From Laetiporus sulphureus 93-53 (lineage: Eukaryota > Basidiomycota > Agaricomycetes > Polyporales > Laetiporaceae), in the NCBI RefSeq assembly GCF_001632365.1, contig NW_024468535.1, positions 355,150-419,149 on the forward strand: DNA of 64,000 nucleotides, written 5' to 3'. Both the position numbers and the translations under genes were made by a program. Shown piece by piece: positions 42,877 to 53,959 of the stretch; within the stretch, counting starts at the first letter, position 1, and every line of letters starts with the position of its first letter. The notes below the pieces were generated by a model. It did not search any database, was not told the origin of the DNA, and saw only the letters and a program-made list of their open reading frames with translations.

Positions 42877-45330
42877 ATGCCTCTCACTAAGCCGTACAGC
42901 GGTGCCAGCCGCAAGCTTGTGATTGGGATTGACTTCGGTACCACCTACAGTGGTGTCTCATACGCTATCCTTTATAACCGTGAAGTACCAAAGATCTTGA
43001 GCGTCACACGGTATGTCCGTTCGTCCTCGCGAGATTGCATTCCGTGCGCTTACCGATCCCTCAGCTACCCTGGCCAAGAGGGCGATAAGCAAGTGGGAGA
43101 TACCAAGATCCCGACGATCATCTACTACAGTAAGGATGGACAAGTTCGTGCTGTGGGTGCAGAGGCGGAGAATTCGAAGCTGGACGCTGAAGATGAAAAC
43201 TGGAAACTTGCGAAGTGGTGAGCAGCATTTCATCTTGCACGGTTATGTGTGTTGGTTCATGCTAAGTACCTCTAGGTTCAAGTTGCACCTACGTCCGTCA
43301 GACTTGGCAGGTCAAAACGAACAGCTGCCAAAGCTGCCAAAAAAACAAGACCGTCGTACAGGTCATCGCAGACTTCCTCGAGTACCTCTTCACTTGTGCG
43401 AAGGACCACATTTCGCAGGCGCATCTAGAAGGCCCGCAGCTTGTGGAATCATCTTCCAACATTGAGTTCGTGCTGGCCCACCCAAATGGCTGGGGAGGTA
43501 GCCAACAGTCCTGCATGCGAGAGGCTGCAGTCCTGGCGGGTCTGATCCCGAACAATCAGGAAGGCGAAGAGCGTCTTCATTTCGTCACGGAAGGGGAGGC
43601 GAGCCTTCATTACTGCATTGCAAAGGAACTTGCAGCAGACATTATCAAGGTTCGCATCAGTTTGAGTCCGATTCAACCCTACATGTGTTCATTCATCTCA
43701 GGCTGGGAAACGCCTGGTCATTGTGGACGCTGGTGGCGGTACAGTAGACATTAGCACGTATGAAATCGTGTCTACTGCTCCGATATCCGCGATCGAGGCC
43801 ACCGTTGCCGATTGTACGTTGTCGTCATCACTACTACCGTGAATGATCTAATGTCGTTCGATGTTTGCAGGTCTCATGCAAGGCTCTACCTATGTAAACT
43901 CCAGAGCCGAGGATTTTTTGCGAAGTGCGTGAACATTGCTTTTTGACCCTGCTGTTGTCCTGATCACTGGCTTCGCAGAGAAGCTGAACGTTGCGTGTCG
44001 GGACAAGTCTAAGAAGTCTCGGTTCGGTGATGAGGAGTATCTTGACGTTATGATGGATAAGTTCGAGAGCTACACCAAACCGACGTTCCGGGAGACCACA
44101 AAGTCTTCACAGATTGAATTCACTGGTCATCGCGAAGCAGACGAGAAGTACGGCATCAAACGCGGTAGACTGACTTTGATCCAGTACGCTCGTTATCCTG
44201 AGTTGTTTTATAATCGGTTCATAACTGAGGACTCCAGATCGGAGATGGCCTCCTTCTTCGATCCATCCATCAAAGCTATCGAGGATGCTATCAAGAAGCA
44301 AGTCGCAGGCGCTGGTGGAACCGTCCACGTCCGTGCTTGTTTAACCGTATCGGGTGATATGTCAATGCTGATACTACCATTTATGCTCCCAGATGGTGCT
44401 ACTCGTCGGGGGCTTTGCCGCCAGCCCATATCTCCGCGCAAAGTTGCAGACGTACTCTCAACGAGAAGGGCTAACTTTAATCTGTCCCGAAAGCCAGCCG
44501 TACGTACGCTGCAGATAAAAACTCGCCTACCTTTTTGACGTGTGAACATCAGCGCCAAAGCAGTCGCAGAAGGTGCTCTTTACTTTCACCTTGACGACGT
44601 GGTAGCCGCGCGCGTGGCGAAGTTCCACTACGGCTCATCCTGCGCTGTGCCGTGGATCCCATTTTTGCCTGATCACATGATGCGAAGGGCGAAGGTGGGA
44701 GTTAATGCCGCGGGGATCCCCCTCGTCCCCGGAGGGTTCTGCATCATCTTGCCAAAGGTATTTGTTAGCGACACCCACAGTCGTTATACTTCTCATGCAC
44801 TCATACGAATAGGGTGCACTGGTCTCAAAGGATGAAGAATTTGGGGAGACTTTCTCTCGAACCTGGGACCAGTCAAGCGAAGACATATCGTGTGAGGTGA
44901 TCCGCTACAAGGGCGCCAGGGAGGACCCGTGTTGGATTGACGACGAGCCCAGTAAGCCTATCCTTACGCTGTTCGACGGAATAGCCCGTATTGACAAAGC
45001 GCAGAAATGTTCCAAACCTTATGTACCATTCGTGCCGACGCATCCAGCGTGCCGAAGGTGAAGGAGACCGGCAGGTTCGGTCCGTATGAAGTGCAAAACT
45101 TTCGTCTCGTCCTCTTGTTCGGCCTGACCGAGCTCAAGGCGCAGTTGGCCTGGAAGGAAGATGTACGTGTTTTGATTGAATACAAGTCGAATGACCGCTT
45201 ACCGATCATCGCTTGGTATCACAGGGGGGAGAAAAGAGGTACGCGATTGCCACAGTATGGTGTCTACCGTCTCTGACATGGCGATTAAAGGAGCCCCGCC
45301 AAGGTCATCTTTGAGGACGATGCGAAGTGA
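42877..45330 (+). CDS. Hsp70-like (actin-fold ATPase) protein A, with a possible frameshift
   Basis: A divergent Hsp70/HSPA12-type ATPase with no clear substrate-binding domain, a class common in basidiomycetes. The ATG at 42877 precedes LVIGIDFGTTYSGVSYAIL (phosphate 1). IPTIIYYSKDGQVRAVGAEA follows, then HPNGWGGSQQSCMREAAVLA, FVTEGEASLHYCIAKEL, LVIVDAGGGTVDISTYEI (phosphate 2), GSTYVNSRAEDFL, LLVGGFAASPYLRAKL (adenosine motif), SAKAVAEGAL and VPGGFCIILPK. The end reads SPAKVIFEDDAK. About ten exons are seen. In exon 3 a run of seven A (43339-43345) shifts the frame. With six A the sequence would read on as the intact paralogue at 53960 does. The gene is otherwise whole, so this may be a sequence error, a polymorphism or a recent loss. 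Confidence 0.78.
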
Positions 45331-45876
45331 GCAGCGGTGATGAGTGTTTGTTGCAGACGGTTGATTTCTTGAATGTTTACTTTGTCTGTTGAGCCCTTCA
45401 ACATGCCATTGTTATGATTATCGTCGTATTTTCTGCATTGTGATGAGATACAGCTGTTATGCATGCGTCAGGCTGTGTTACTGGTCGTGCCGAGCCATGT
45501 GAGGAACCACTTTTGAATGCTATGCTGTCATGCATTGCATGAGCGATTAAATACTGGACGAGCCCAAATATGAACAGGGAATGGTTACAAAAGATGTTCT
45601 ACGGCCGATTAATGCCGGTCACTTACATATGTCTGGATTCTCAAGAGAACTCTTGCGCCGAACAACAGTCCCTTACCGGCGGGCGAACACAATATAAGAA
45701 CACCTACAACAGTCCTGGAATCGCTTTTGCCTGTGAGAAAACGGTATAGGCTCGACAAATTGTAGAAATACACCGGAATGACTTCAACTCTGCGTCGGAT
45801 AGAAAAAATACGAATAACTTGAGAAATCATATGGACTTGATCGCGCTGAACATGGTATACACTACTCTCTTCGCAG
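45331..45876. other. Convergent spacer, no gene seen
   Basis: 3' flanks of Hsp70-like A (plus) and C7 (minus). No convincing open frame. Confidence 0.5.
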
Positions 45877-47516
45877 TTATTCACTCAAGGCTAGCTCATT
45901 CAGGAGACTAATCAGAACTACCGTCGGCTTCACAAGGACGACCTCCTTGAGAACGCCCGCCGTACCACCTTCCGCCTCCAGTCGTGTGAGGCCAAGTTCA
46001 TGGGCGCATGCGACACGCTCATTTTCCTTCGTCGCCTTGCCTTTAACAGCGAACGCGTCTTCCATCTCTTCTGGAGAGAACTCGCCGTCGAAGTGGCCCA
46101 CTGTCACAACGTACTCGCTCTCCGTGATTCTTTCGTTTATACTATGTCGGAGGTTGAGTGCGGACCGTACGATGACGCGTAGACTTTCGGTGGTCTTCTG
46201 GGATACCTCACCGCTACCTCCCGCGATGAGAAGGACACTGGATAGATGCTCATGGAGAAACCTTGTTAAGGAATCTTCTTTACTGTCTTCCTCGTTGAGG
46301 AGCCGCAGATGTTTTCTGGAGAGCGCTCTCCATCGCCCAGCGACACTTTGACATTCTATGAAAACTCGTGAGAAATAAATTATACGCATTGGATCATGAC
46401 GTCGCACCTTTAAGGAGCATGTTGTCATAAACAAGGCCGAATAGAGCATCTTCTGGCTTTGTGAGATCCCAACTCGACGCAATCACTTGAACAATAAAGG
46501 AAATGATTGCTTGACTGGCGATCTCGACGATGAATATGTCATCTCGATGGCGATGGAACCTGCGTAGAAGCTGCAATATCGGTTTTCCTACGATCCCCTT
46601 CACGCGTCCCTCAGCACGCGACAGTGAGCCTACAGGTGGCCCGGCTAAGAAGGAATCGGATATTCCCTTCACAGCCTGAAACATCTCCGCGTTCAAATTG
46701 CGGATGCAGCAAACTACGTCGTGTTCGGATGCAGCGCCGGAGGTGTCGAAATATGTCAGTGCAGCCTCCGTCTCCAGTCGACGTGTCTCAGAAAGCTTAA
46801 TCAACGACTCCCGCTCTTGATTTGCAGCATCGAGCTGACGGCGCAGTTGCTCGATCTGACAATATAAGCGCGAACCATTGCTATAATCTTAAAATACCCA
46901 TGTGATAGCGTGAATGAGTACCGACCTCTTTCATGGCGGCATTGTATTTGACGCTAACGTGATCCAACTAGAAAAACAGGATAATGTCAGTTTTCTCCGC
47001 CGTAGTAGAAGCACTACTCTCACAGACATCTTTCCTGGCGATATCATACTGCAAGTATACCTCGTTGAGCTGCAAGAGATCTTCATGAGCTTGGGTGCAG
47101 AACTGTACGTGTAAGACGTTTACGGACCTGCCTCACGGCGACATCTCTCTTTTTCTCGGTATCAGTTGCAACGTCATGCAGCCTGAACGCTTCATCCTTC
47201 CAGCGATCTCTGTGCTCTATCGCTTGACGATACTCCTTCTCCGTGCGCCTCCGTTCGTTCTGCTCTCGTATGGCTGCTTCTTGCGCCGCCTGCTCCGCGC
47301 GCCGTTTCTCCCTCGTTAACTCGTCTCTCAATCGAGCCAATTCCTTCGATGCACAGGGATCAACCACCGCTCGACATGACATTTTCTATAACTCACTTGT
47401 TCAAAACTAGTTTCAGCGCCGCCTTGTCCGTTCCTGAGGCTTGACCTTGGAGGCTGCGCCACATGGGTGTCAGCGAGAGTGATGTCGGTACCCAGCAAGG
47501 TGTTTAGCCAAGCCAT
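45877..47516 (-). CDS. Array family member C7
   Basis: The ATG at 47516 starts MAWLNTLLGTDITLADTH; a short exon is followed by a GT-AG intron and a coiled-coil exon (ELARLRDELTREKRRAEQAA). The next exon or exons (46920-47090 region) end DHVSVKYNAAMKE; a stop at TTTTTCTAG near 46975 must be avoided by splicing or is a defect. Exon 2 has LSETRRLETEAALTYFDTSG, DVVCCIRNLNAEMFQAVKGI and IIVQ-like helices. Exon 3 has CQSVAGRWRALSRKHLRLL, LLIAGGSGEVSQ, CAHELGLTRLEAEGG and EVVLVKPTVVLISLLNELAL. It is the most divergent C-terminus of the array apart from C8. Function unknown. Confidence 0.6.
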
Positions 47517-48443
47517 GTCAGATAGTACCCGTTTACTAGTGAAGCAATCACAACGGACGAGACTGCAGATGGAGGGGATACTCTACGCGAAGCATGAGGG
47601 CTGCTCCTGGTTTCATTGATATCAACCTGCCTCCCGCATGGCTACCTCGCCACTTCAAACAGGCAAGCATGCGGATAACACATGGTTCTACAGGTGTATG
47701 CGGAGCTTCTCTCATCATTTGCTACAGTGGCAACGCCGGCGAAGCCTATTCAAGGCCCATGAGTCTAGAATTCGGAACTTCGCGCTTTCTCGTTTTTGGT
47801 CACACGGACCCATTCGTTTTTGGAGGAAATTCATTGTCATAATTACCATAGAAGGGGACTTCATCGCACCAAAGCGGATTTTGATGGCACATTACGTGGT
47901 CAAAAACCAACCCATGTCCCGTGTGCCAGTGACATGCGAACGTGTTCGTCTTCGCGTGCACTGAATAACACTTTTCACAGAATGAGTCTGCACTTCAGAG
48001 TGCCTGATGTACGTACTTCATTAGGGCGCAGATTTAGTGAGATCTTAACCAGGTCTCAGAAGGAGGTTGATGAAGGTTCACTGTTACATTTTAGCGAAAC
48101 CAGACGGTATAGGCGTTATCATCGCCGCCGGCCACAAAGGTGTCTGCGTGACCAGAATAATCTGTGCAATCGATGCTCGACATGCAAGGGAGGAGAAAGC
48201 GGCAAACGTCGTCGTCGTCGAGGAAGCTTGTGCGACAAATGGAGGCAGAATATTTGGTCAGCGGTCGATCCTACACGGCGGCCAGATGCGATCTGGTGGA
48301 GTAGTAACATTGCGATGCGTCCTGTCGCTTTCCTGCACCATTCCAAACAACGTACAGCCCCGCGATAATGAAGAGCGTCAGTGTTGTACCAAAGTGATCA
48401 AACAAGAAAATTGACTCAAGATCACGATCATTCTGACATCACT
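47517..48443. other. Spacer with unrecognised open frames
   Basis: Overlapping frames on both strands (47594-48414 plus) include basic, low-complexity stretches. On the minus strand at about 48310-48420 a hydrophobic segment (GTTLTLFIIAGLYVVW) might be part of a small membrane protein. None can be supported. Confidence 0.35.
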
Positions 48444-49933
48444 TTACAAATATCCTTCGGCGACAGCGACTGACTGTGCCACCACCTCCGCGATCTCGTC
48501 TTCGGACAAATTCGCTTCGGCCAGTAACTCTTGTATTGTGCGTTTAAGAACGACTTTATGCCTAATGAGAGTCTTCATGCTCAACTGATTCTCTTCTACG
48601 TCCGCCGTTGGCTTCTCGACTCGTAGAAGCCCGAGGTCGGAGGGGCAGAACACGGGAGAGCCGGCCTTGTCTGCATCTCCCTTAACATCCGGGTCGAGCG
48701 CATCTTCCATGTTGTCCGGAACGAACCGTTCATCTGCGACACCAATCGTAACGACGTAGTCGGTGCCAACGATCTCCTCGCCGATCATCTTGCGCAGTGC
48801 CAAGATGGTTCGCACAAGGACACGCAAATTGTCCTGAACGGATGCTATAGCATCTTGAGACCCTTTCGCAAGAGTCAAGACTGCTGCGATGGAAGCAAGC
48901 AGACTATGGAAGAACATCTCTTCCCAAGTATGGCCAGTGCGCGATGATTGCGGTTCATACTTGTGGGCGAGTGCGCGCCATCGCCCGGCTACGCTGGGGG
49001 TCTCTAGTGGTATCCATCATCAACTCTACGCATATAAGAGTACATCAAGAAGACACACCTGTAATGCGCATTTGACGGTGAGCGAGAGCCATCGTGTCCA
49101 CATGTAGGAATTCCAAATCCCATGCAGAGGTAAGGCTTGCGGAGAATTCAACTATAGCTGCTTGTACTGCGGTCTCCAAGAAAACGGTGTCTTGCTCATG
49201 ATCCACAGAAGACATGAGGAGGCGTGCAGTGTGTTGGCCGACCCTTTTGCGAGCTTGATCTAATGTGGCGTCATCCGGCTTCTCCTTATGCGTGGTCTTG
49301 AACAGGTCTGCAATAGCTTTCGTAGTCTTGAAAATCTCAGCGTTCAGAGTTTGTACAATTCGAACGACATCGCTCTCCGATGTGGTATCTGCAGTGTTGA
49401 AGTAGCTCTGGGCAGCTAAGAGTTCGATGCGCCGAGCCTCCGACAGAGCTTGAATGCGTTCACGTTCCTCTACATATGCTGCATTCTGGCGCTGAGAATT
49501 CTGAAGCTGCCGATCCAGAGTTCAAGGGTAAGTTTGAAGTAGTTAAAGCGAAGCTACATACCTCTATGCCCATCGACACGATCTTCTGGTCACGGACAGA
49601 GACCTGCTGCTCAAGCTGGCTGAATTTGATCTTCCACTCATTGTTGATCTGATCCATCTCTCCCAATTCTCGGCGTTTTTCCTCTTTGATCTGCTTCTCT
49701 GCGTCCGCCAACTGCCTTTGAAGTCGCTTGACGTTGGACCTCAGCCGCTCTACATCGTCTCGTCCCCCTTCCAGCTCATCCTTGGGCTGCAAATTTGAAT
49801 CGTGGACGTCCGTCGATCCTTGCAAGAGTGTTGCGATTGAGAGCAGGAGGTTCGCGACACCAACGAAGATGTATGCCACCGCTCGAGCGAATAGCCGTGC
49901 GATGTCGCATATTATGGCAAGGATGCCTGCCAT
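48444..49933 (-). CDS. Array family member C8 (membrane-segment N-terminus)
   Basis: The first ATG in frame is 49933, beginning MAGILAIICDIARLFARAVA and followed by VANLLLSIATLL, so one or two membrane segments as in C1. A coiled coil follows (DVERLRSNVKRLQRQLADAE). Exon 2 (about 49060-49510) has LSEARRIELLAAQSYFNTAD, DVVRIVQTLNAEIFKTTKAI and LETAVQAAIVEFSASL. Exon 3 has SVAGRWRALAHKYEPQSS, LRKMIGEEIVGTDYVVTIG, FCPSDLGLLRVEKPT and HKVVLKRTIQELLAEANL, with an acidic extension (EDEIAEVVAQSV). All open by inspection. Function unknown. Confidence 0.68.
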
Positions 49934-50639
49934 CTCACCGGTGGTGGTGAATGCCTGGACCAACTATTGAAGTTGACGCGGGGCAACCTGTCAGCGCTGG
50001 AGAGATGAGCGCAACTATACGGCGTCTGTGCCATTATGCATGTGACGAACGCGGATAGTATACTACTCGTGTTTCGTTCCGTACTTTTTCCGTCGTACCC
50101 ACGCCGCGCGTCCTTAATATGTGGCTCATATGGCGTGTACAGGTTGATGTCCATCGTTCACGGTTGACCGTGAGCCTTTTATGATGCCATCTCGTCCACG
50201 CAGGAGGCTGGGGGCTGTTCTTCAAGATCTCGCACCCACTGGAAAGTGACCAGGCCACGGAAAGGTTACTTGTCAAAGCGAGTTTTTTCAACTCAGCGAC
50301 AAGAGCGCGGAGTCGAAGGAAAAGCTAGTGGATCAAGCTGAACTCGAGCATGTCCCAACCCAATCCCTTATGACCGGAATCAGTATTACAGGTGGAAATG
50401 GTGGGCCATGCAATGATTGCTAGAAGCACCTTAGTAGCTGAAAAACGGCATGTATGTGCAAGGTCCAGGACCTGAGTGTGAGTGCCACCGCACAGTGCCA
50501 GTGGGCGTTGGGTGGCGTTTGTTGCGGAGTCATGGATTTCGGACTCAGCGCTGCCCCACAGTTTTCCAGGACGCGACAGTTCCTCACTGTACATGCACTA
50601 CGCTCTCGCCCTCGCCCGCCGCTGCACCTCTCACATCAA

Positions 50640-51910
50640 CGAATATACCTCAAAGACCCAGCCGTGGGGCTCTCCACAAGAACGGTTCCTTGTGTCCATC
50701 GACTGTTGTTTTCAGCGGCTCCTTCACATCCATCTCAAGTACGAGCTTGGCCTTCACCAACAATATTGTGTGAACAACACATCCCATGCCTGCTTTTCTC
50801 CCCTTCCTTGCAGATCTCATCTTGACAGCAGCGAGCACTTAAACTGCTATACGGACGGTTCTCTTCGCTCTTAGGGGTATTCTTTTTTTACACCTTGCAA
50901 ATATCTGCAGCAGATCGGAGAGTCACGGTATAATCGCTACTGATGATTCCTCTGTTGATGATCCTTTGCATCTCTCTGCAATGCTGTCAAGACCTGCATC
51001 TGCTTGCCCTCGGCTTGTGCCATCTGCCGGAGCAGTCAGCAGCACCGTCGAAATGATCGACTGGAGCGACGGGCGCAAGTGCACATTCCACGGCTGACCA
51101 CTCAGTGATACCGGACTTTCTTACTTATGGTCAACGTCCTCCACTTCCTTGCTACATTTTAGCTCTCACAAATCTCAGTTAAACTTGGTTATCCCAGCAC
51201 GACACTTTACTGGTCTCACATATCAGCAGCGAATAGCCTCCATAAAGACGCATACGAAGGTTCATCCTCCCTATGCACCAGGACGCGTGCGGTAAGGACT
51301 TATGGGCTCGAATTGGCGTTTAGGAGACTGAGAAGCACTGGGTGGATGGCGCAGGCTTGATCGACCCAATGTTCAAGAGGACATTCATTGCAACACCGCT
51401 GAAAGACACGCTATTCTCGAGCACTCTGGAATTTTCACGCAGTCAGGTTGTGCATGGCTGATAATGCTGGCTCGCGCGCTGTCTCTCTGGATTTTGGGAG
51501 TATCGTTGGGCTTCCTGTAGAAGTGACGTGTTTCCAGCAGGATTCTCAATGAACTACGACCCGCAGGAGACACTTCCACTCGTTCTCGGGCATGCACAAG
51601 CTATGGATATTTGGCATTGTTTCAGCCTTTTGTACCAGCTGGAGACAGACGTGTTTTCACCGTTCCGCGCAACACGCTGGCTTCTCGTGCTGAACTTCGA
51701 CCCTGCTCTCCAGTGTTCAAACTCCGTCTTTGGCCTTCTGCAAGGCTACGTCTCACCGTCGCGTGTCGGGTATGTATCTACTCTCGTCTTCGACCCGTCT
51801 CTGCTTTTCAATCTCTGCATGCTGCTTCGCTGTCTCCAACTCTGTCTCGAAGCATTCTACCTGCTTGCTAAGGTCTTTGATGGTCACGTGATCAGCTTGT
51901 GAGCCTGCTG
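50640..51910 (-). pseudogene. Array family relic C10, interrupted
   Basis: Degraded remains of another array member. Near 50690-50780 minus reads HTILLVKAKLVLEMDVKEPL, matching the family ending (VTLVKAKVVVDTFLEEL in C1). Near 50930-51090 come STVLLTAPADGTSRG and, in another frame, RGIISSDYTVTL, matching the exon 3 centre. Near 51790-51900 a coiled-coil stretch (LSKQVECFETELETAKQHAE) matches the N-terminal type of exon. Exon 2 was not identified. The 649-bp fold-back element begins at 51914, directly beside the coiled-coil remnant. Confidence 0.5.
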
Positions 51911-51913
51911 TCG

Positions 51914-52562
51914 CACCGCAGACATGAAGCGATTTGCGCACATGGCAAATGCTTAGCAAATGTTGACAGGTTTTTTGCCTTTGTGATCTCAATTTGCTGT
52001 GGTTCCTTCCCACATTCCATATTAAGTATTTGCATATAATATGTTAGAGGCAGAAACTTAAAATCATTTATTTTAAGAAATGACACCATTTTCAAACTCA
52101 CCAAATACATTTAGAATTTGAGCACTGTTGAATGTAATTGTACATTTTTGAACTCCAAACCATCACATGTATAAAATATCCAGTAGCAGACGAAGGTGTA
52201 ATTATGCCTACATCCTACTTCCCCACTGAAGTCATTCTAACCAAGATTACTAGAATGAAAGTCATTCACCATAATTACACCTTCATCTGCTACTGGATAT
52301 TTTATACATGTGATGGTTTGGAGTTCAAAAATGTACGATTACATTCAACAGTGCTCAAATTCTAAATGTATTTGGTGAGTTTGAAAATGGTGTCATTTCT
52401 TAAAATAAATGATTTTAAATTTCTGCCTCTAACATATTATATGCAAATACTTAATATGGAATGTGGAAAGGAACCATAGCAAATTGAGATCACAAAGGCA
52501 AAAAACCTGTCGACATTTGCTAAGCATTTGCCACATGCGCAAATCACTTCATGTCTGCGGTG
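51914..52562. mobile_element. Fold-back non-autonomous DNA element, copy 2, 649 bp
   Basis: Same length, termini and inverted-repeat structure as 4771-5419. The target duplication is TCG (51911-51913 and 52563-52565). The two copies differ at scattered bases, but those differences are usually shared by both arms of one copy. Confidence 0.9.
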
Positions 52563-53218
52563 TCGGCGAGCACTGCTGGTTGGTCGTCTGGGTGCTGCAA
52601 AGTCTCCACAAAACGGCACAGGGTGTCTCTAGAAAGTCCATTCCAAATGCCAAGATTCTGATGAATGTCGTAATTGTGGCCAGCCTCCTGCATGTGAAGC
52701 AAAACCCGCGTGCATCGATGGCATCGTCGGCCTCCATGCTCGCATTGACTTGCAGGACCAAATTGTGCAGCATCTTATAGGTTGGCTTGCCCTCCGAGTA
52801 TTCTTCTGTGCTATGCTCACTGGTGAGTCATGAGTGATTTGCGAACGTCACATTGCACTGTCGTACATAGTCCTTGCACCTATCGCATGTTTCCTATAGA
52901 ACGTGTGGCAGGCACATGGGCTTGAATTTAAACGAGAATAAGTCTCCCTTCTGCTAAACTCCTGGCGCTTCTCATACGGCGATACTGAGATTATGATACA
53001 TACGCTTCAGCTACCCCTCCTGTTCATCTGCCATTTGAGCAAAAGGGTGCGACATGCTGACTTCCGTCGTCATGGTCAGAGGCCCCTGCAGCGTTTACCA
53101 GGCGTGCAAAAAATGTATGATAAAGTGTGCTGGCACATTGCGGATATGAAAACGATGAGATACATGGTATGCCCTGTACGAGAGCACTCGCTAGCTTTGT
53201 GCCCCACCCTACGACACG
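52563..53218. other. Unrecognised open frame beside the fold-back element
   Basis: A minus-strand frame at 52549-52820 reads MLHNLVLQVNASMEADDAID and LATITTFIRILAFGMDFLE. It looks protein-like but I do not recognise it. It could be further debris of C10 or of an unrelated gene. Confidence 0.25.
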
Positions 53219-53310
53219 ATGTCTCTTCAGAACTCGTGCCGTGGCACTACTCGCAAGCTTATTGTTGGTATCGATGTGTCTATGGCTCATCCTGTATAAG
53301 TACTTTCTCC
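53219..53310 (+). pseudogene. Hsp70-like relic (start exon only)
   Basis: ATG at 53219 reads MSLQNSCRGTTRKLIVGIDV, parallel to the start of Hsp70-like A (a similar leader, then RKLVIGIDFG). Homology ends just before the GTTYSG loop, and no later exons are found before the intact gene B at 53960. Confidence 0.5.
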
Positions 53311-53959
53311 CTATGTCAATTGGCCGAATAATGCGGATCAACAGATTGTTCAAACATCGAGAATCTTCCCTTCAGCGTTTTACATGATTATGGTTGGCAA
53401 AACAAAGAGTACATATCTCGTGAGTCATGCATGTTCTCTATACACCCACGCTGTGTGATAGACCGGCGATGGTTCATCCTCGATTTCTGTTCCATCCCGA
53501 TGGCGCTTGCAGAGTGTCTAAACCGATAACATGCTTTGTACTACCATCCGGTACAGTACCTTTTAACCCCATAATGTAGGTTGCAAACTCGGCTTGGTAT
53601 ACTGAATTTTCCTCTATAATCAGAATCATTACAAACCAAATTTTCGATGCATCTATTGCCAAAATTGTCTTTACAAATAGGTCCGTGTCTCCTGTGGTGG
53701 TTTTGCGGAACACGCAACGGATTACATTCCAAAGTTCTAGCTAGCGCTAGCCGCCTCGCTATGTGCCTGAGAGAGACTCCTCGCCTCGTGTAAAACAGGT
53801 GCCCACAGGAACCGCGCTTCGAGCTGATAAGCCCATTCATAGTAACTGAATTGGTTCTTAAAATTGTTGTTGAGACTGTAAGCGCCATGTTACAACAGTG
53901 CATAGTTGTTACTGCGCGCGTGCTCCGTGCCCCGGACTCGCAGGCCCACTGTTAGCATT

